64,000 nt of DNA from Desulfomicrobium baculatum DSM 4028 (GCF_000023225.1 NC_013173.1:2172501-2236500); one strand, 5' to 3'; shown: positions 54,785 through 62,164, counted from the first letter of the stretch. Numbers and translations are program-made. The notes: generated by a model not told the origin, from the sequence alone.

Positions 54785-56011
54785 CTACCTCTCTTGAACG
54801 GCCCGATTATAGGCGGCCTCGATTCTCAAAAAAATCTTCTCCCAGGTGAACGGCTCCGTAATCCTGCGGATGTATTCCTCATCGGGCCGCACCCCGTTCA
54901 TCACATCCGAGATGCTCATCTCCAGCGCCTTGGCCAGCCGGGCTTCCAGTACCGGCTCGTCGGCAGTGTACGGCCTGTCCACGGTTTCAAGCCGGGGAAG
55001 TTCCACCATGCGCACCATGTGCGGATGCGGCTCGGCGAAAAGCCCCCTGGCTCCAGACAGGTCCGTGGTGACTATGCGGCAGCCGCAGGCCATGGCCTCC
55101 AGCAGGACCAGGGGAAGGCCCTCGAAAAACGACGGCAGCACGAAAATGTCGCATCTGCGCATCAGTCCGCCCAACTTCTCGTGGGAGAGCACGCCATGAA
55201 CCGTGACCCGGTCGCCATGGCTCGCGGCCAACTCCAGGCACAGGTCTCTTTCCGGCCCACTGCCCGCGCCCACGAGATGGAGGTTCCAGGGAGCCTCTAT
55301 CCTGTTGAGGCTTCGTAGCAGCCAGGGAACACCCTTGGAGGAATCGAGCTTGCCCGCGTAGAGAAGCTGCACGACATCCGAATCCGGCTCGTCCTCCTCG
55401 GCATAGAAGCACAGCTCGTTGAATCCGCCGCTGATGACGTCCACCCTGCCGGGATCAATGCCCAGCAATTCGACGATGTCGGCCTTCTGCTGCTCGAAAA
55501 GGGCGATGACCCGATCGATGCCGCGCAACGACTCTTTGAGCGAATCGCCCAGTTCCAAACACAGGCGGTGCTGGCGCAGACACGAACCGTGACAGGTAGT
55601 GACCAGGGGCAGATGCGGAGCGACCTCGCGGGCCACGGCCGTGGCCATCCACAGATGGTTGGAATGGATGACGTCGGGCGCGAAATCCACCACGGCGGCA
55701 CCGATGACCCTGAAAAAGACCGTCTTGTACTCGATGATCTGCAGTCTGGTCAGGGAGGAACAGACCGTGCTTTCGTAAGGCATGACATCGCTCATACCCA
55801 TGACGGGAAACCCCAGGTCATGGCCGTCAAAGCGGATGACCCGGAGCCTGCCCGGCTGCACCAGATCTTCCGGCACCGCGAAGTCAGCACAGACGCCCGC
55901 GATGAGAAACGGCTCATGCCCTCTGTTTCGGCCCTGACGGATCATCTCCTGAACGTATTTCCCGCTACCCGTGTAGTCCGGTTTCTGGCTGATGAGATGG
56001 AGGACTCGCAT
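54785..56011 (-). CDS. Glycosyltransferase, family 4 (GT1-like)
   Basis: A 408-residue GT-B fold enzyme transferring a sugar from a nucleotide donor to a cell-surface glycan. The N-terminal half has the typical GSGKYVQEMIRQGRNRGHEP loop. The C-terminal donor-binding domain contains VVQLLYAGKLDSSKGVPWLL, LHLVGAGSGPERDL, HGVLSHEKLGGLMRRCDIFV, PSFFEGLPLVLLEAMACGC (the E-x7-E motif) and VTTDLSGARG. It is isolated, with no operon partners in the same orientation except the small acidic gene far upstream. Donor and acceptor unknown. Confidence 0.9.
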   Translation of the reverse strand: MRVLHLISQKPDYTGSGKYVQEMIRQGRNRGHEPFLIAGVCADFAVPEDLVQPGRLRVIRFDGHDLGFPVMGMSDVMPYESTVCSSLTRLQIIEYKTVFFRVIGAAVVDFAPDVIHSNHLWMATAVAREVAPHLPLVTTCHGSCLRQHRLCLELGDSLKESLRGIDRVIALFEQQKADIVELLGIDPGRVDVISGGFNELCFYAEEDEPDSDVVQLLYAGKLDSSKGVPWLLRSLNRIEAPWNLHLVGAGSGPERDLCLELAASHGDRVTVHGVLSHEKLGGLMRRCDIFVLPSFFEGLPLVLLEAMACGCRIVTTDLSGARGLFAEPHPHMVRMVELPRLETVDRPYTADEPVLEARLAKALEMSISDVMNGVRPDEEYIRRITEPFTWEKIFLRIEAAYNRAVQER

Positions 56012-56131
56012 GCCGGTCGGCTAGCATTTTCTTTTTTGGATATCCATAATAGTCGCGCTGTTCAGACGGGACCAATCGCTCATTTCACGGCGCGTCGACA
56101 ACATTACATGGCGGACGCCGATACGAGGCAC

Positions 56132-56162
56132 CCAAAAAAAACGCCCCGCAAGGGCGAGGCGT
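56132..56162 (-). terminator. Terminator for leftward transcription
   Basis: ACGCCCCGC (56141-56149) pairs with GCGAGGCGT (56154-56162) with one mismatch. On the minus strand the stem is followed by a run of eight T. It would end the transcript of the small acidic gene at 56286-56471 before the glycosyltransferase gene. Confidence 0.7.
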
Positions 56163-56285
56163 CCCCCTTCATTTCGGCGCAGGAGGTCCTCCATGGAAAT
56201 CAGTAAATTCCAGACCTGTAGGAAGGATGAAGGGTGTGTTCCCGATTGTTTATTCCAGGGGTCAATACTAAACTAATATTTGTAT

Positions 56286-56471
56286 TTAATCAAAAATAGT
56301 ATAGTAGTCTTCAGCATAATAATTCAAATCATCATCTTCTTGCAACAGGTCAGACATTTTTTCTAGTTTTTCTTCGAACTCTTCATTTTCATCGTTTGCC
56401 ATTGCGCTCCACTGCTCTTTAATTTTGTTTTTAAACCAATCAGAATTTCCTTTCCAAATATTTTCATTCAT
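56286..56471 (-). CDS. Small acidic orphan protein
   Basis: A 61-residue, strongly acidic protein (NENEEFEEKLEKMSDLLQED region, ending DLNYYAEDYYTIFD) without Cys, membrane segment or signal peptide. It has an excellent ribosome-binding site (AAAGGAGAG) and its own terminator, so it is very probably expressed. Base composition is far more AT-rich than the neighbours, suggesting recent acquisition. Such proteins are often immunity proteins, antitoxins, or DNA-mimic or phage-related inhibitors, but no assignment is possible. Confidence 0.7.
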   Translation of the reverse strand: MNENIWKGNSDWFKNKIKEQWSAMANDENEEFEEKLEKMSDLLQEDDDLNYYAEDYYTIFD

Positions 56472-56948
56472 ATGAGCTCTCCTTTCAACCAGCTCTCACT
56501 GGAAGTAGTTATATGTCCATATTCTTCTCATCACCAATTCTAATTAAAATTAAATGCATTCACTGTAACAACTGCAATGGAAACTCTGCGCCAATATGTT
56601 GAAACTGGGCATTTGAGCGATAAAAAGCACACGGCCCAGCCTCCCGAGCTCTTGGCAACATCCATGCCAAAAGAAGTTAACAGCCATTTATGATCACAAC
56701 ATATCTATTATACGAGACTAAACGAAATGAGGGAGTGGCTTGAACAGAGGGATACATCAAATCAACTCGTCAGATCCAACATAACCGCCATATATGACGA
56801 GGCAGCTCGCGCATCAGCTTCATGGCTTGCAGCGCGGCCATATGGATTCCGGCATCTTCCAGCTTCATCCCCATCTTGACGAAGAGGTCTGGTCAATGAC
56901 ATATTAATATTTGTTTATATGCTTATTTACAATGTGCCCGGAGGGCTC
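56472..56948. other. AT-rich intergenic region with a palindrome
   Basis: About 475 bases of low-GC DNA. On the minus strand, about 56772-56880 would encode a short Met-rich helix (GMKLEDAGIHMAALQAMKLM) that may be a remnant of a longer gene; not secure. At its right end ATATTAATAT (56901-56910) is a perfect palindrome upstream of the ArsR-family gene. Confidence 0.45.
56901..56921. promoter_or_regulatory. Palindrome upstream of the selenoprotein cassette
   Basis: ATATTAATAT (56901-56910) is a perfect 10-bp palindrome. With the flanking C and the later ATATG it also forms the longer interrupted repeat CATAT...ATATG (56900-56921). It precedes the ArsR-family start by about 30-50 bp and is a candidate operator for that regulator. 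Confidence 0.5.
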
Positions 56949-57278
56949 ATGGACCACGAAGACGATCTCAAGGGGGTGGGACGATCCCTGGCCGACCTGG
57001 CCTTTCTGGCCCGGGCGCTGTCCGATGAGAACAGGCTGCGCATCCTGATGCATGTCGGGACCGGCAGACTGTCCGTCACGCAGATCGCCGAGGAGCTGGG
57101 GTTGTCCCAGCCGCTTGTTTCGCATCACTTGAAGGAGTTGAAACGCGCCCTGCTGGTCGACGTCGAACGCCGGGGGCCATTCATTCACTACGGAATCAGC
57201 CGACCGGAGGTACTTGACGTCCTTCGATCCATCGGCACCCTGGCCAGACAGCTCATTGCGGACAGGTCAAGCTTCTAA
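56949..57278 (+). CDS. ArsR-family regulator without cysteines
   Basis: About 109 residues. Winged helix: DENRLRILMHVGTGRLSVTQ, recognition helix LSQPLVSHHLKELKRALLVD, wing ERRGPFIHYGISRPEV. It contains no Cys at all, unlike the two ArsR proteins at 24.3-25.1 kb, so it does not sense soft metals through thiolates in the classical way. His/Asp or another ligand is possible. ATG 56949 follows GGAGG by about 4 nt; the frame is open to 56919. It heads the selenoprotein cassette, with the next start 18 bp downstream. Confidence 0.87.
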   Translation: MDHEDDLKGVGRSLADLAFLARALSDENRLRILMHVGTGRLSVTQIAEELGLSQPLVSHHLKELKRALLVDVERRGPFIHYGISRPEVLDVLRSIGTLARQLIADRSSF

Positions 57279-57296
57279 AATCGCATGGAGAGTACA

Positions 57297-57746
57297 ATGT
57301 CTGAACTCGAAAAATTCCTCGACCGCATGGAGCCGGAACAGGCTGCCGTTTCCTTGGCCCTGGCGGCGCGTGGCCTTTTTGCGCTCTTGAACGAGGAGCA
57401 GCGACGTGAATTCATCGAGCGCATGCTCGGAGAACCCGGCGAGGACAAGGTTGTCGGGATGGTCCATCTCTGACTGGCCGAATGCATGGACGAAGGTGTC
57501 GATCCAACAAAGATGTGTCAGAGTTTAGTGGATAAAGTGGCCCAGTCGCGGCAGCTGATGGCGCTCGCGCACCCCGAGGTACTCGGTCTCTTCGAGGATT
57601 GGCTCGAAGAACTGGAAGAGGAGGTTGTCCGGCTCGCAACCAAGGAAGCTCTCAACCCGCACATCATTGCGGACAAAACAGGGCTCTCACGGGCCGGGGC
57701 GGAATTCGTCCTGGCCAAACTGCGTCGTGAACAAAGAATAGAATGA
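57297..57746 (+). CDS. Candidate selenoprotein (149 residues, Sec59), UGA read through
   Basis: The frame from ATG 57297 (GGAGA at 57287-57291) reaches UGA at 57471-57473 and then continues open in the same frame to a UGA stop at 57744-57746. The product is mostly helical: residues 1-58, then Sec59-Leu-Ala-Glu-Cys63, then Cys74 (TKMCQSL), an acidic helix (FEDWLEELEEEV), and at 119-146 a helix-turn-helix-like end (NPHIIADKTGLSRAGAEFVL). A SECIS-like hairpin lies at 57487-57506. The ATG after the UGA (57486) has no ribosome-binding site. Sec59 and Cys63 could form a selenenylsulfide or bind a soft metal. Family not recognised; UGA decoding is inferred. Confidence 0.72.
57471..57506 (+). promoter_or_regulatory. 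In-frame UGA with SECIS-like hairpin, first selenoprotein gene
   Basis: UGA 57471-57473. Downstream, UGGA (57487-57490) pairs with UCCA (57503-57506) and CGA (57491-57493) with UCG (57499-57501), leaving one bulged A (57502) and the apical loop AGGUG (57494-57498). The loop starts 20 nt after the UGA and has G as its second base. Both values lie within the ranges reported for bacterial SECIS elements. Confidence 0.65.
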
Positions 57747-57842
57747 GGCGCGCGTCATGAACGCCGGAGCCGCTTCCGCGCTGACCGCCGCCATGACGGT
57801 TTTGCCCAACGGTTGAAAAACCAAAAAAAACAGGAGACTCGC

Positions 57843-58124
57843 ATGATCAAGGTCCATTTGTTCCTGAACGAACCCAACGGCAACGCCTGAAAACATTTCC
57901 TGGAAATGCTGCCCAGGTTGGGCGCAAACTACGAAATCGAACTGGAAGTGACCTCCCAGCCCAGAGCCGCGTACCAGACCGACGAGTATTTCGAACTCGA
58001 ACTACCCCTGGCCCCGGCCGTGATGGTCGGTGACGAGGTGGCGACCGAAGGTTCGGACATTGCCGAGGACAAGCTTGAAGCCTGTATCCGTCGGCATCTC
58101 GGACTGTCCGATCCGACGTCCTGA
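57843..58124 (+). CDS. Candidate thioredoxin-fold selenoprotein (93 residues, Sec16)
   Basis: ATG 57843 has a strong ribosome-binding site (AGGAGA, about 7 nt upstream). The frame MIKVHLFLNEPNGNA is followed by UGA (57888-57890) and then KHFLEMLPRLGANYEIELEV and on to a UGA stop at 58122-58124. The build is strand 1, active-site loop with Sec at the position of the second thioredoxin Cys (GNA-Sec-KHF), helix, a strand around EIELEV, cis-Pro58 in LPLAPAVMVGDEV and a final helix with Cys81. There is no CxxC partner, so it is a one-chalcogen redox protein. The post-UGA Met at 57906 has no ribosome-binding site and would remove strand 1. A SECIS-like hairpin lies at 57907-57926. Confidence 0.82.
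57888..57926 (+). promoter_or_regulatory. In-frame UGA with SECIS-like hairpin, second selenoprotein gene
   Basis: UGA 57888-57890. UGC (57907-57909) pairs with GCA (57924-57926) and GCCC (57911-57914) with GGGC (57920-57923). A single bulged U (57910) lies between the two stem parts, and the apical loop is AGGUU (57915-57919), 24 nt after the UGA. A bulged U and a GGU loop are the known SelB-recognition features of E. coli fdhF. Confidence 0.8.
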
Positions 58125-58146
58125 AAAAGAGAACCGGAAAAACGCC

Positions 58147-58953
58147 ATGGATCTCCAAAACATAGTCAGGCTCGGAGCTTTCGTATTGACGGCCGTACTC
58201 ATGGCCGGCCTGGAAATCGCCCGGCCGCGCAGACGCCCCGATCCGGGCAGGATGGGCCGCTGGGTGGGCAACCTCGGCGTGGTGGCCGTGTCCACAGTGC
58301 TCGCGCGCCTCGTCTTTCCCGTTGTGCCCATGGCCCTGGCTGCCACGCTCCGTGGCCAGGGCCTGGGCATCTTCCCCGCCCTCGGCCTGCCCCTGGCCGT
58401 GGAAATCGTTCTTGGCATCCTCATCCTGGATCTGGCCATGTACGGCCAGCACCGCCTCTTCCATGCCTGGCGACCCCTGTGGCGGGTGCACCGCATGCAC
58501 CATGCGGACACCTTCTTCGACTTTTCCACCGGGGTTCGCTTCCATCCCGTGGAAATCCTCATTTCCATGGCCTTCAAGCTCGCCCTGGTGGCCCTGCTGG
58601 CCCCGCCGCCCCTGGCCGTTTTGGCCTTCGAGATCATCCTGAACAGCGCGGCGATGTTCAACCACTCCAACCTCTTCCTGCCCCTCCCCCTGGACCGAGC
58701 CCTGCGCCTGGCGCTGGTCACGCCGGACATGCACCGCATCCACCACTCCACCGACGGCAAGGAAATGAACAGAAACTTCGGCTTCAGCTTCCCCTGGTGG
58801 GACCGGCTCTTCTCGACCTACCAGGACCAGCCCGTCGGCGGCCACGAAACCATGCCGCTGGGACTGAACATCTTCCGTGACGCCAGATACCGCTCCCTGT
58901 TTCAGATGCTGGCCATGCCCTTCACGAATCCCGGCTCAGTACGCAAGAAATAA
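58147..58953 (+). CDS. Membrane fatty acid hydroxylase/sterol desaturase-family protein
   Basis: A 268-residue diiron-type integral membrane oxygenase homolog. Three or four helices and the histidine clusters HRLFH, HRMHHADTFFDFSTGVRFHP, FNHSN and HRIHHSTDGKEMNRNFGF, the pattern of the FA_hydroxylase family. The start ATG 58147 lies 22 bp after the selenoprotein stop, so it is probably cotranscribed. An O2-using enzyme is odd in a strict anaerobe; it may act under microaerobic stress or on lipids. Substrate unknown. Confidence 0.88.
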   Translation: MDLQNIVRLGAFVLTAVLMAGLEIARPRRRPDPGRMGRWVGNLGVVAVSTVLARLVFPVVPMALAATLRGQGLGIFPALGLPLAVEIVLGILILDLAMYGQHRLFHAWRPLWRVHRMHHADTFFDFSTGVRFHPVEILISMAFKLALVALLAPPPLAVLAFEIILNSAAMFNHSNLFLPLPLDRALRLALVTPDMHRIHHSTDGKEMNRNFGFSFPWWDRLFSTYQDQPVGGHETMPLGLNIFRDARYRSLFQMLAMPFTNPGSVRKK

Positions 58954-59381
58954 GCACGCCTTCCGACCTGCGACCTCGCTGTTGGAAACGTATTGCCTGA
59001 CATGGACGAAACGTCCCTTCACCCATGCCAGGCAATACACTGCGGCAACGCTGTTCCACGACAAATAACGAGTTTACCTCGAATCCGATTTTTCCGGACT
59101 CCCATAATCCGATTTATTTTCATCCAGACAGCAATTACTGCTTGACTCTTGCACAGGATAGTGTGTTAAGTAACTCGCAATATTCCCCGCACATTTTCAA
59201 TATATTGATTTTTATATATTTTCCAATTTCACCCGCCTTTAATGCATCAGTGCATTGAAATATTGGCAGCAACATGGTCACGCGCATGTGTCGACGCACC
59301 ACTGCTATACCTCTCGGCGCATGCCGTGCTGTTCGCCAAGCCCGATAACCCTCTCACGTTCAACATCTTGAGGAGTGCGGT
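58954..59381. other. Intergenic region with a hairpin, AT-rich in the right half
   Basis: About 430 bases between the hydroxylase and the octaheme cytochrome gene. It contains the hairpin 58990-59038 (separate entry), a short inverted repeat AATGCA-tcag-TGCATT near 59239-59254, and TTGACT at 59142 as a possible -35. No gene accepted. Confidence 0.5.
58990..59038. terminator. 16-bp hairpin after the selenoprotein cassette
   Basis: GTATTGCCTGACATGG (58990-59005) pairs with CCATGCCAGGCAATAC (59023-59038) with one mismatch. The loop is 17 nt. It lies 36 bp after the hydroxylase stop. There is no T-run; it may mark the 3' end of the cassette transcript. Confidence 0.6.
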
Positions 59382-60659
59382 ATGGAGCGGAAGAAAAGAA
59401 ATCTGATTCTTCTGGCGTTGGCGGCCTGGATCGCCCAGCTGGGATGCATGGCGACAGAGCCGGAGGTGAACGTCGCCCAGCTCACCTCGAAACCCAAGGC
59501 TTACGTAGGTTCGGAGCAGTGTAAGACGTGCCACCTCGAACACTACGACTCCTGGAAGATGACCCTGCACAGCCGCATGCTGCTGGACGCGAAGGCCAAC
59601 CAGGACGCCATCGTGACCGAACTCGACCCCGCGGCCATCCGGGCCGACCTGGAAAAAATCAAGGACTCCCTCAAAATCCCCCCGGACCAGTTCTACATCC
59701 CCAAACCCGAAGAGGTCCTCTTCACCATCGGCAGCCAGTGGAAGCAGCGCTACCTCGTCCAGAAGGACGGCATGCTCGTCATGGCCCCCATCCAGTACAA
59801 CACCGACACCGGCCGCTGGGTGAACTACAATGAGGACAAATGGGACAAAAACTCCTGGATCTTGAAGTGCGGCGGCTGCCATGCGACCGGCGTGGACCTG
59901 GAGAAAGGCACCTTCGAACCGTCCGTAGGCTGCGAGGCCTGCCACGGTCCCGGCTCCTGGCATGTGGCCTTGCCCAAGAGCGCCCTGTTCGAGAAGCGCC
60001 AGACCGTGGTCAACCCAGCCAAGCTGACGCCAGGAGTGGCCGTCCAGATCTGCGGTTCCTGCCACAACCGCGGCAAGGCCACCAAAAACGATAAGGCTGC
60101 GTGGCCCGTCGGCTACATGCCCGGCAAGGCCCTGGAGACCTACTTCAAGTCGACGTCTTTCGCCGCAGGCGACAAGCAGCACATGTACGGCAACGAGTTC
60201 TCCAAGGCCCACCACCAGCAGTACATCGACTGGAAGCTGTCCAAGCACTACATGGAAGGCGTCGCGTGCACCTCATGCCACTATGTGCACAAGCTCGGAA
60301 TTTCAGACACCAGGCTGCAGACCAAGGAAGCCGGCTCCAACCAGTGCCTGTCCTGCCACACCCAGCTCAATCAGAACCTGGCGCATTCCATCCACTCGCA
60401 CGCCAACTGCGTGGGATGCCACATGCCCAGGGTAGTCAAGAGCGCCGAGTCCGGCGACCTGCACAGCCATGTCTTCAAGCCGCTGCTGCCCAAGGAAACC
60501 CTGGCCAATCCCGCCATCCCGAATTCCTGCCAGACCTGCCACAAGCACAAGGACGCGGATCTGGCCCAACTGCAGAAGCAGTATGACGCCCTGGCGAGAC
60601 TCCCAAAGCCCATGGGTCAGTCCATCGGGTTCATCAGTGAAGCCGGAGGGGCGCAGTAA
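59382..60659 (+). CDS. Octaheme c-type cytochrome (lipoprotein)
   Basis: A 425-residue periplasmic or outer-membrane-attached protein with an N-terminal signal containing a lipobox-like AQLGC. Eight CxxCH haem sites: CKTCH, CGGCH, CEACH, CGSCH, CTSCH, CLSCH, CVGCH, CQTCH. The fold around GCEACHGPGS and CVGCHMPRV is that of the cytochrome c554/multihaem oxidoreductase superfamily. ATG 59382 follows AGGAG. It is the first gene of a three-gene electron-transfer operon with a triheme cytochrome and cytochrome b. It probably accepts electrons from the membrane quinone-linked partner; the terminal acceptor is unknown. Confidence 0.92.
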   Translation: MERKKRNLILLALAAWIAQLGCMATEPEVNVAQLTSKPKAYVGSEQCKTCHLEHYDSWKMTLHSRMLLDAKANQDAIVTELDPAAIRADLEKIKDSLKIPPDQFYIPKPEEVLFTIGSQWKQRYLVQKDGMLVMAPIQYNTDTGRWVNYNEDKWDKNSWILKCGGCHATGVDLEKGTFEPSVGCEACHGPGSWHVALPKSALFEKRQTVVNPAKLTPGVAVQICGSCHNRGKATKNDKAAWPVGYMPGKALETYFKSTSFAAGDKQHMYGNEFSKAHHQQYIDWKLSKHYMEGVACTSCHYVHKLGISDTRLQTKEAGSNQCLSCHTQLNQNLAHSIHSHANCVGCHMPRVVKSAESGDLHSHVFKPLLPKETLANPAIPNSCQTCHKHKDADLAQLQKQYDALARLPKPMGQSIGFISEAGGAQ

Positions 60660-60677
60660 CCCCGAGGGAGGTGGATC

Positions 60678-61358
60678 ATGATGCGACTCATCGTCCGACT
60701 CGGGCTCGGGATCCTTCTCGCTCTGGCCGCGTGGATCACAGCCGGAGCTCAAGAGGAGCTCTCCCGCGTGACTCACGGGCGCTACGGCGAAATGGAGTCG
60801 AGCACCGGGCGCTACGGCGATCACGAAGTCAGCAGCGGCCGGGCCGGAGCCATGGGGAGGCTGCGCGGCGCCGCCAGACCGGAACTGCGCTATAACCCCG
60901 CCGCCGGGCCGCGCAACTGGCAGGCCATATTCGCCTGGGACGCCCACGCAGGCGTGCGCAACTACTCCCCGAGCCTGGCTTGCGCGCGCTGCCATGCCGA
61001 GCATGCCGTCAACAACAAGCACGTGCTGCGCGGAGCAGTGCAATGCCGACAGTGCCACGGAGGGGAACCCATCGCAGCCGTCAGTTCGGCCGCAAGCCCC
61101 CTCAACCCCATGCGCAGGCACGCCTATGCCTGCGCCAAATGCCATCAAGGAGCCAGCGCGTCCTTCGCTTTGTACGTCATCCACGAACCGCCGCCCATGA
61201 AAGCGGCGACCCTGGTCACCTTTCCGGAGCTGGCCTGGGCTTTCTGGATCATGACGGGCATCGCGGCGCTGACCTTTGCCCTGTTCCTGCCGCACACCGT
61301 CCTCTGGGGACTGCGGGAACTGTTCTCCAAAGCCCCGGCCAAGGAGGGTACGCCATGA
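60678..61358 (+). CDS. Triheme c-type cytochrome with membrane anchor
   Basis: A 226-residue protein. Signal peptide (LGLGILLALAAWITAGA), then a stretch with a repeated GRYGEMESSTGRYGD motif, three haem sites (CARCH, CRQCH, CAKCH) at about 100-160, and a C-terminal membrane helix (FPELAWAFWIMTGIAALTFA). It follows the octaheme gene after 18 bp (GGGAGG before the ATG) and overlaps cytochrome b by 4 nt. It probably bridges the membrane cytochrome b and the octaheme protein. Confidence 0.88.
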   Translation: MMRLIVRLGLGILLALAAWITAGAQEELSRVTHGRYGEMESSTGRYGDHEVSSGRAGAMGRLRGAARPELRYNPAAGPRNWQAIFAWDAHAGVRNYSPSLACARCHAEHAVNNKHVLRGAVQCRQCHGGEPIAAVSSAASPLNPMRRHAYACAKCHQGASASFALYVIHEPPPMKAATLVTFPELAWAFWIMTGIAALTFALFLPHTVLWGLRELFSKAPAKEGTP

Positions 61359-62164
61359 GAATACGACGGTTCACACCTGCGCAGCGCGCCTTTCACGCGC
61401 TGCTTCTCATTACGTTCCTGTGGCAATCGGCCACCGGCCTGGCCCGGATGTACCACGAGACGGCCTTCGGACAGACCCTGACCGGCCTCCTGGGCGGCCA
61501 GGAGAGGGCCCTGGCCCTGCATATCTGGGGAGGGATCGCCATGCTGGCCCTCTTCGCCGCGCACCTGATCTATCTGGCCGCCGTAGCCGTCACGGCGAGA
61601 CGCGCCATGACCGGGCCGGATTCCCTGCTGCCCCGGTTGCGGGACGCGGGCGACTTCCTCAGGCACTTGGGATGGATGCTCGGCCTGACCAAAGCTCCGC
61701 ACTTCGAGCGTTGGGGATACTGGGAGAAGTTCGACTACTGGGCCGTCTTCTGGGGCATGGTCATCATCGGCGGGACAGGCCTCATGCTCATCTCGCCCTT
61801 GGCGACGAGCCGCTGGCTGCCGGGGTGGTCCCTGAACGTGGCCTTCTGGGTGCACCGCATCGAGGCGGTGCTGGCCATGGGGCACGTCTTTATCATCCAC
61901 TTCTTCGTGGCACACCTCAGACGGCACAACTTCCCCATGGACCGCGCCATGTTCGCGGGGGGAACCGATCTGAAGGCGCAGACCGAGGAGAGACCGGCCT
62001 GGGTGGAACGGCTCGGGAAAGAGGGCCGGCTGACGACAATGACCATGCAGGACGCCCCCGTCCTGGCCCGGGCCGCGTCCTATGCCCTGGGCCTGTGCGC
62101 CGTCGGCGTGGGTTTGTGGCTGATTATCCAGGCCGTGCGCCACGCGCCGCTTGTCACGTGGTAG
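61355..62164 (+). CDS. Cytochrome b membrane subunit (quinol/ubiquinol-type, b561-like)
   Basis: A 269-residue, four- or five-helix membrane protein. Candidate haem-ligating His residues lie in AQRAFHALLLITFL, LALHIWGGIAML, HLIYLAAVA, FWVHRIEAVLAMGHVFIIHF. The architecture matches the membrane anchor of formate-dehydrogenase-gamma/NrfH-independent cytochrome b families. The start ATG 61355 overlaps the triheme gene, and the start choice is supported by AAGGAGG 7 nt upstream. It likely exchanges electrons with the menaquinone pool and passes them to the periplasmic cytochromes. Confidence 0.87.
   Translation: MRIRRFTPAQRAFHALLLITFLWQSATGLARMYHETAFGQTLTGLLGGQERALALHIWGGIAMLALFAAHLIYLAAVAVTARRAMTGPDSLLPRLRDAGDFLRHLGWMLGLTKAPHFERWGYWEKFDYWAVFWGMVIIGGTGLMLISPLATSRWLPGWSLNVAFWVHRIEAVLAMGHVFIIHFFVAHLRRHNFPMDRAMFAGGTDLKAQTEERPAWVERLGKEGRLTTMTMQDAPVLARAASYALGLCAVGVGLWLIIQAVRHAPLVTW

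Noticed and set aside
56772-56880. Possible transposase remnant on the minus strand
   Set aside because: Only about 30 residues are readable and no family can be named; mentioned only as part of the intergenic description.
57486-57746. A separate gene starting at ATG 57486
   Set aside because: No ribosome-binding site; same frame as 57297 with only a UGA between; a SECIS-like hairpin spans this ATG. Treated as the second part of a selenoprotein.
57757-57816. A 19-residue reading frame (starts MNAGAASALT) between the two selenoprotein genes
   Set aside because: Too short, no clear ribosome-binding site, and its stop is not followed by a SECIS-like structure.
57906-58124. A separate gene starting at ATG 57906
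   Set aside because: No ribosome-binding site and it would lack strand 1 of the thioredoxin fold; the strong site is before ATG 57843.
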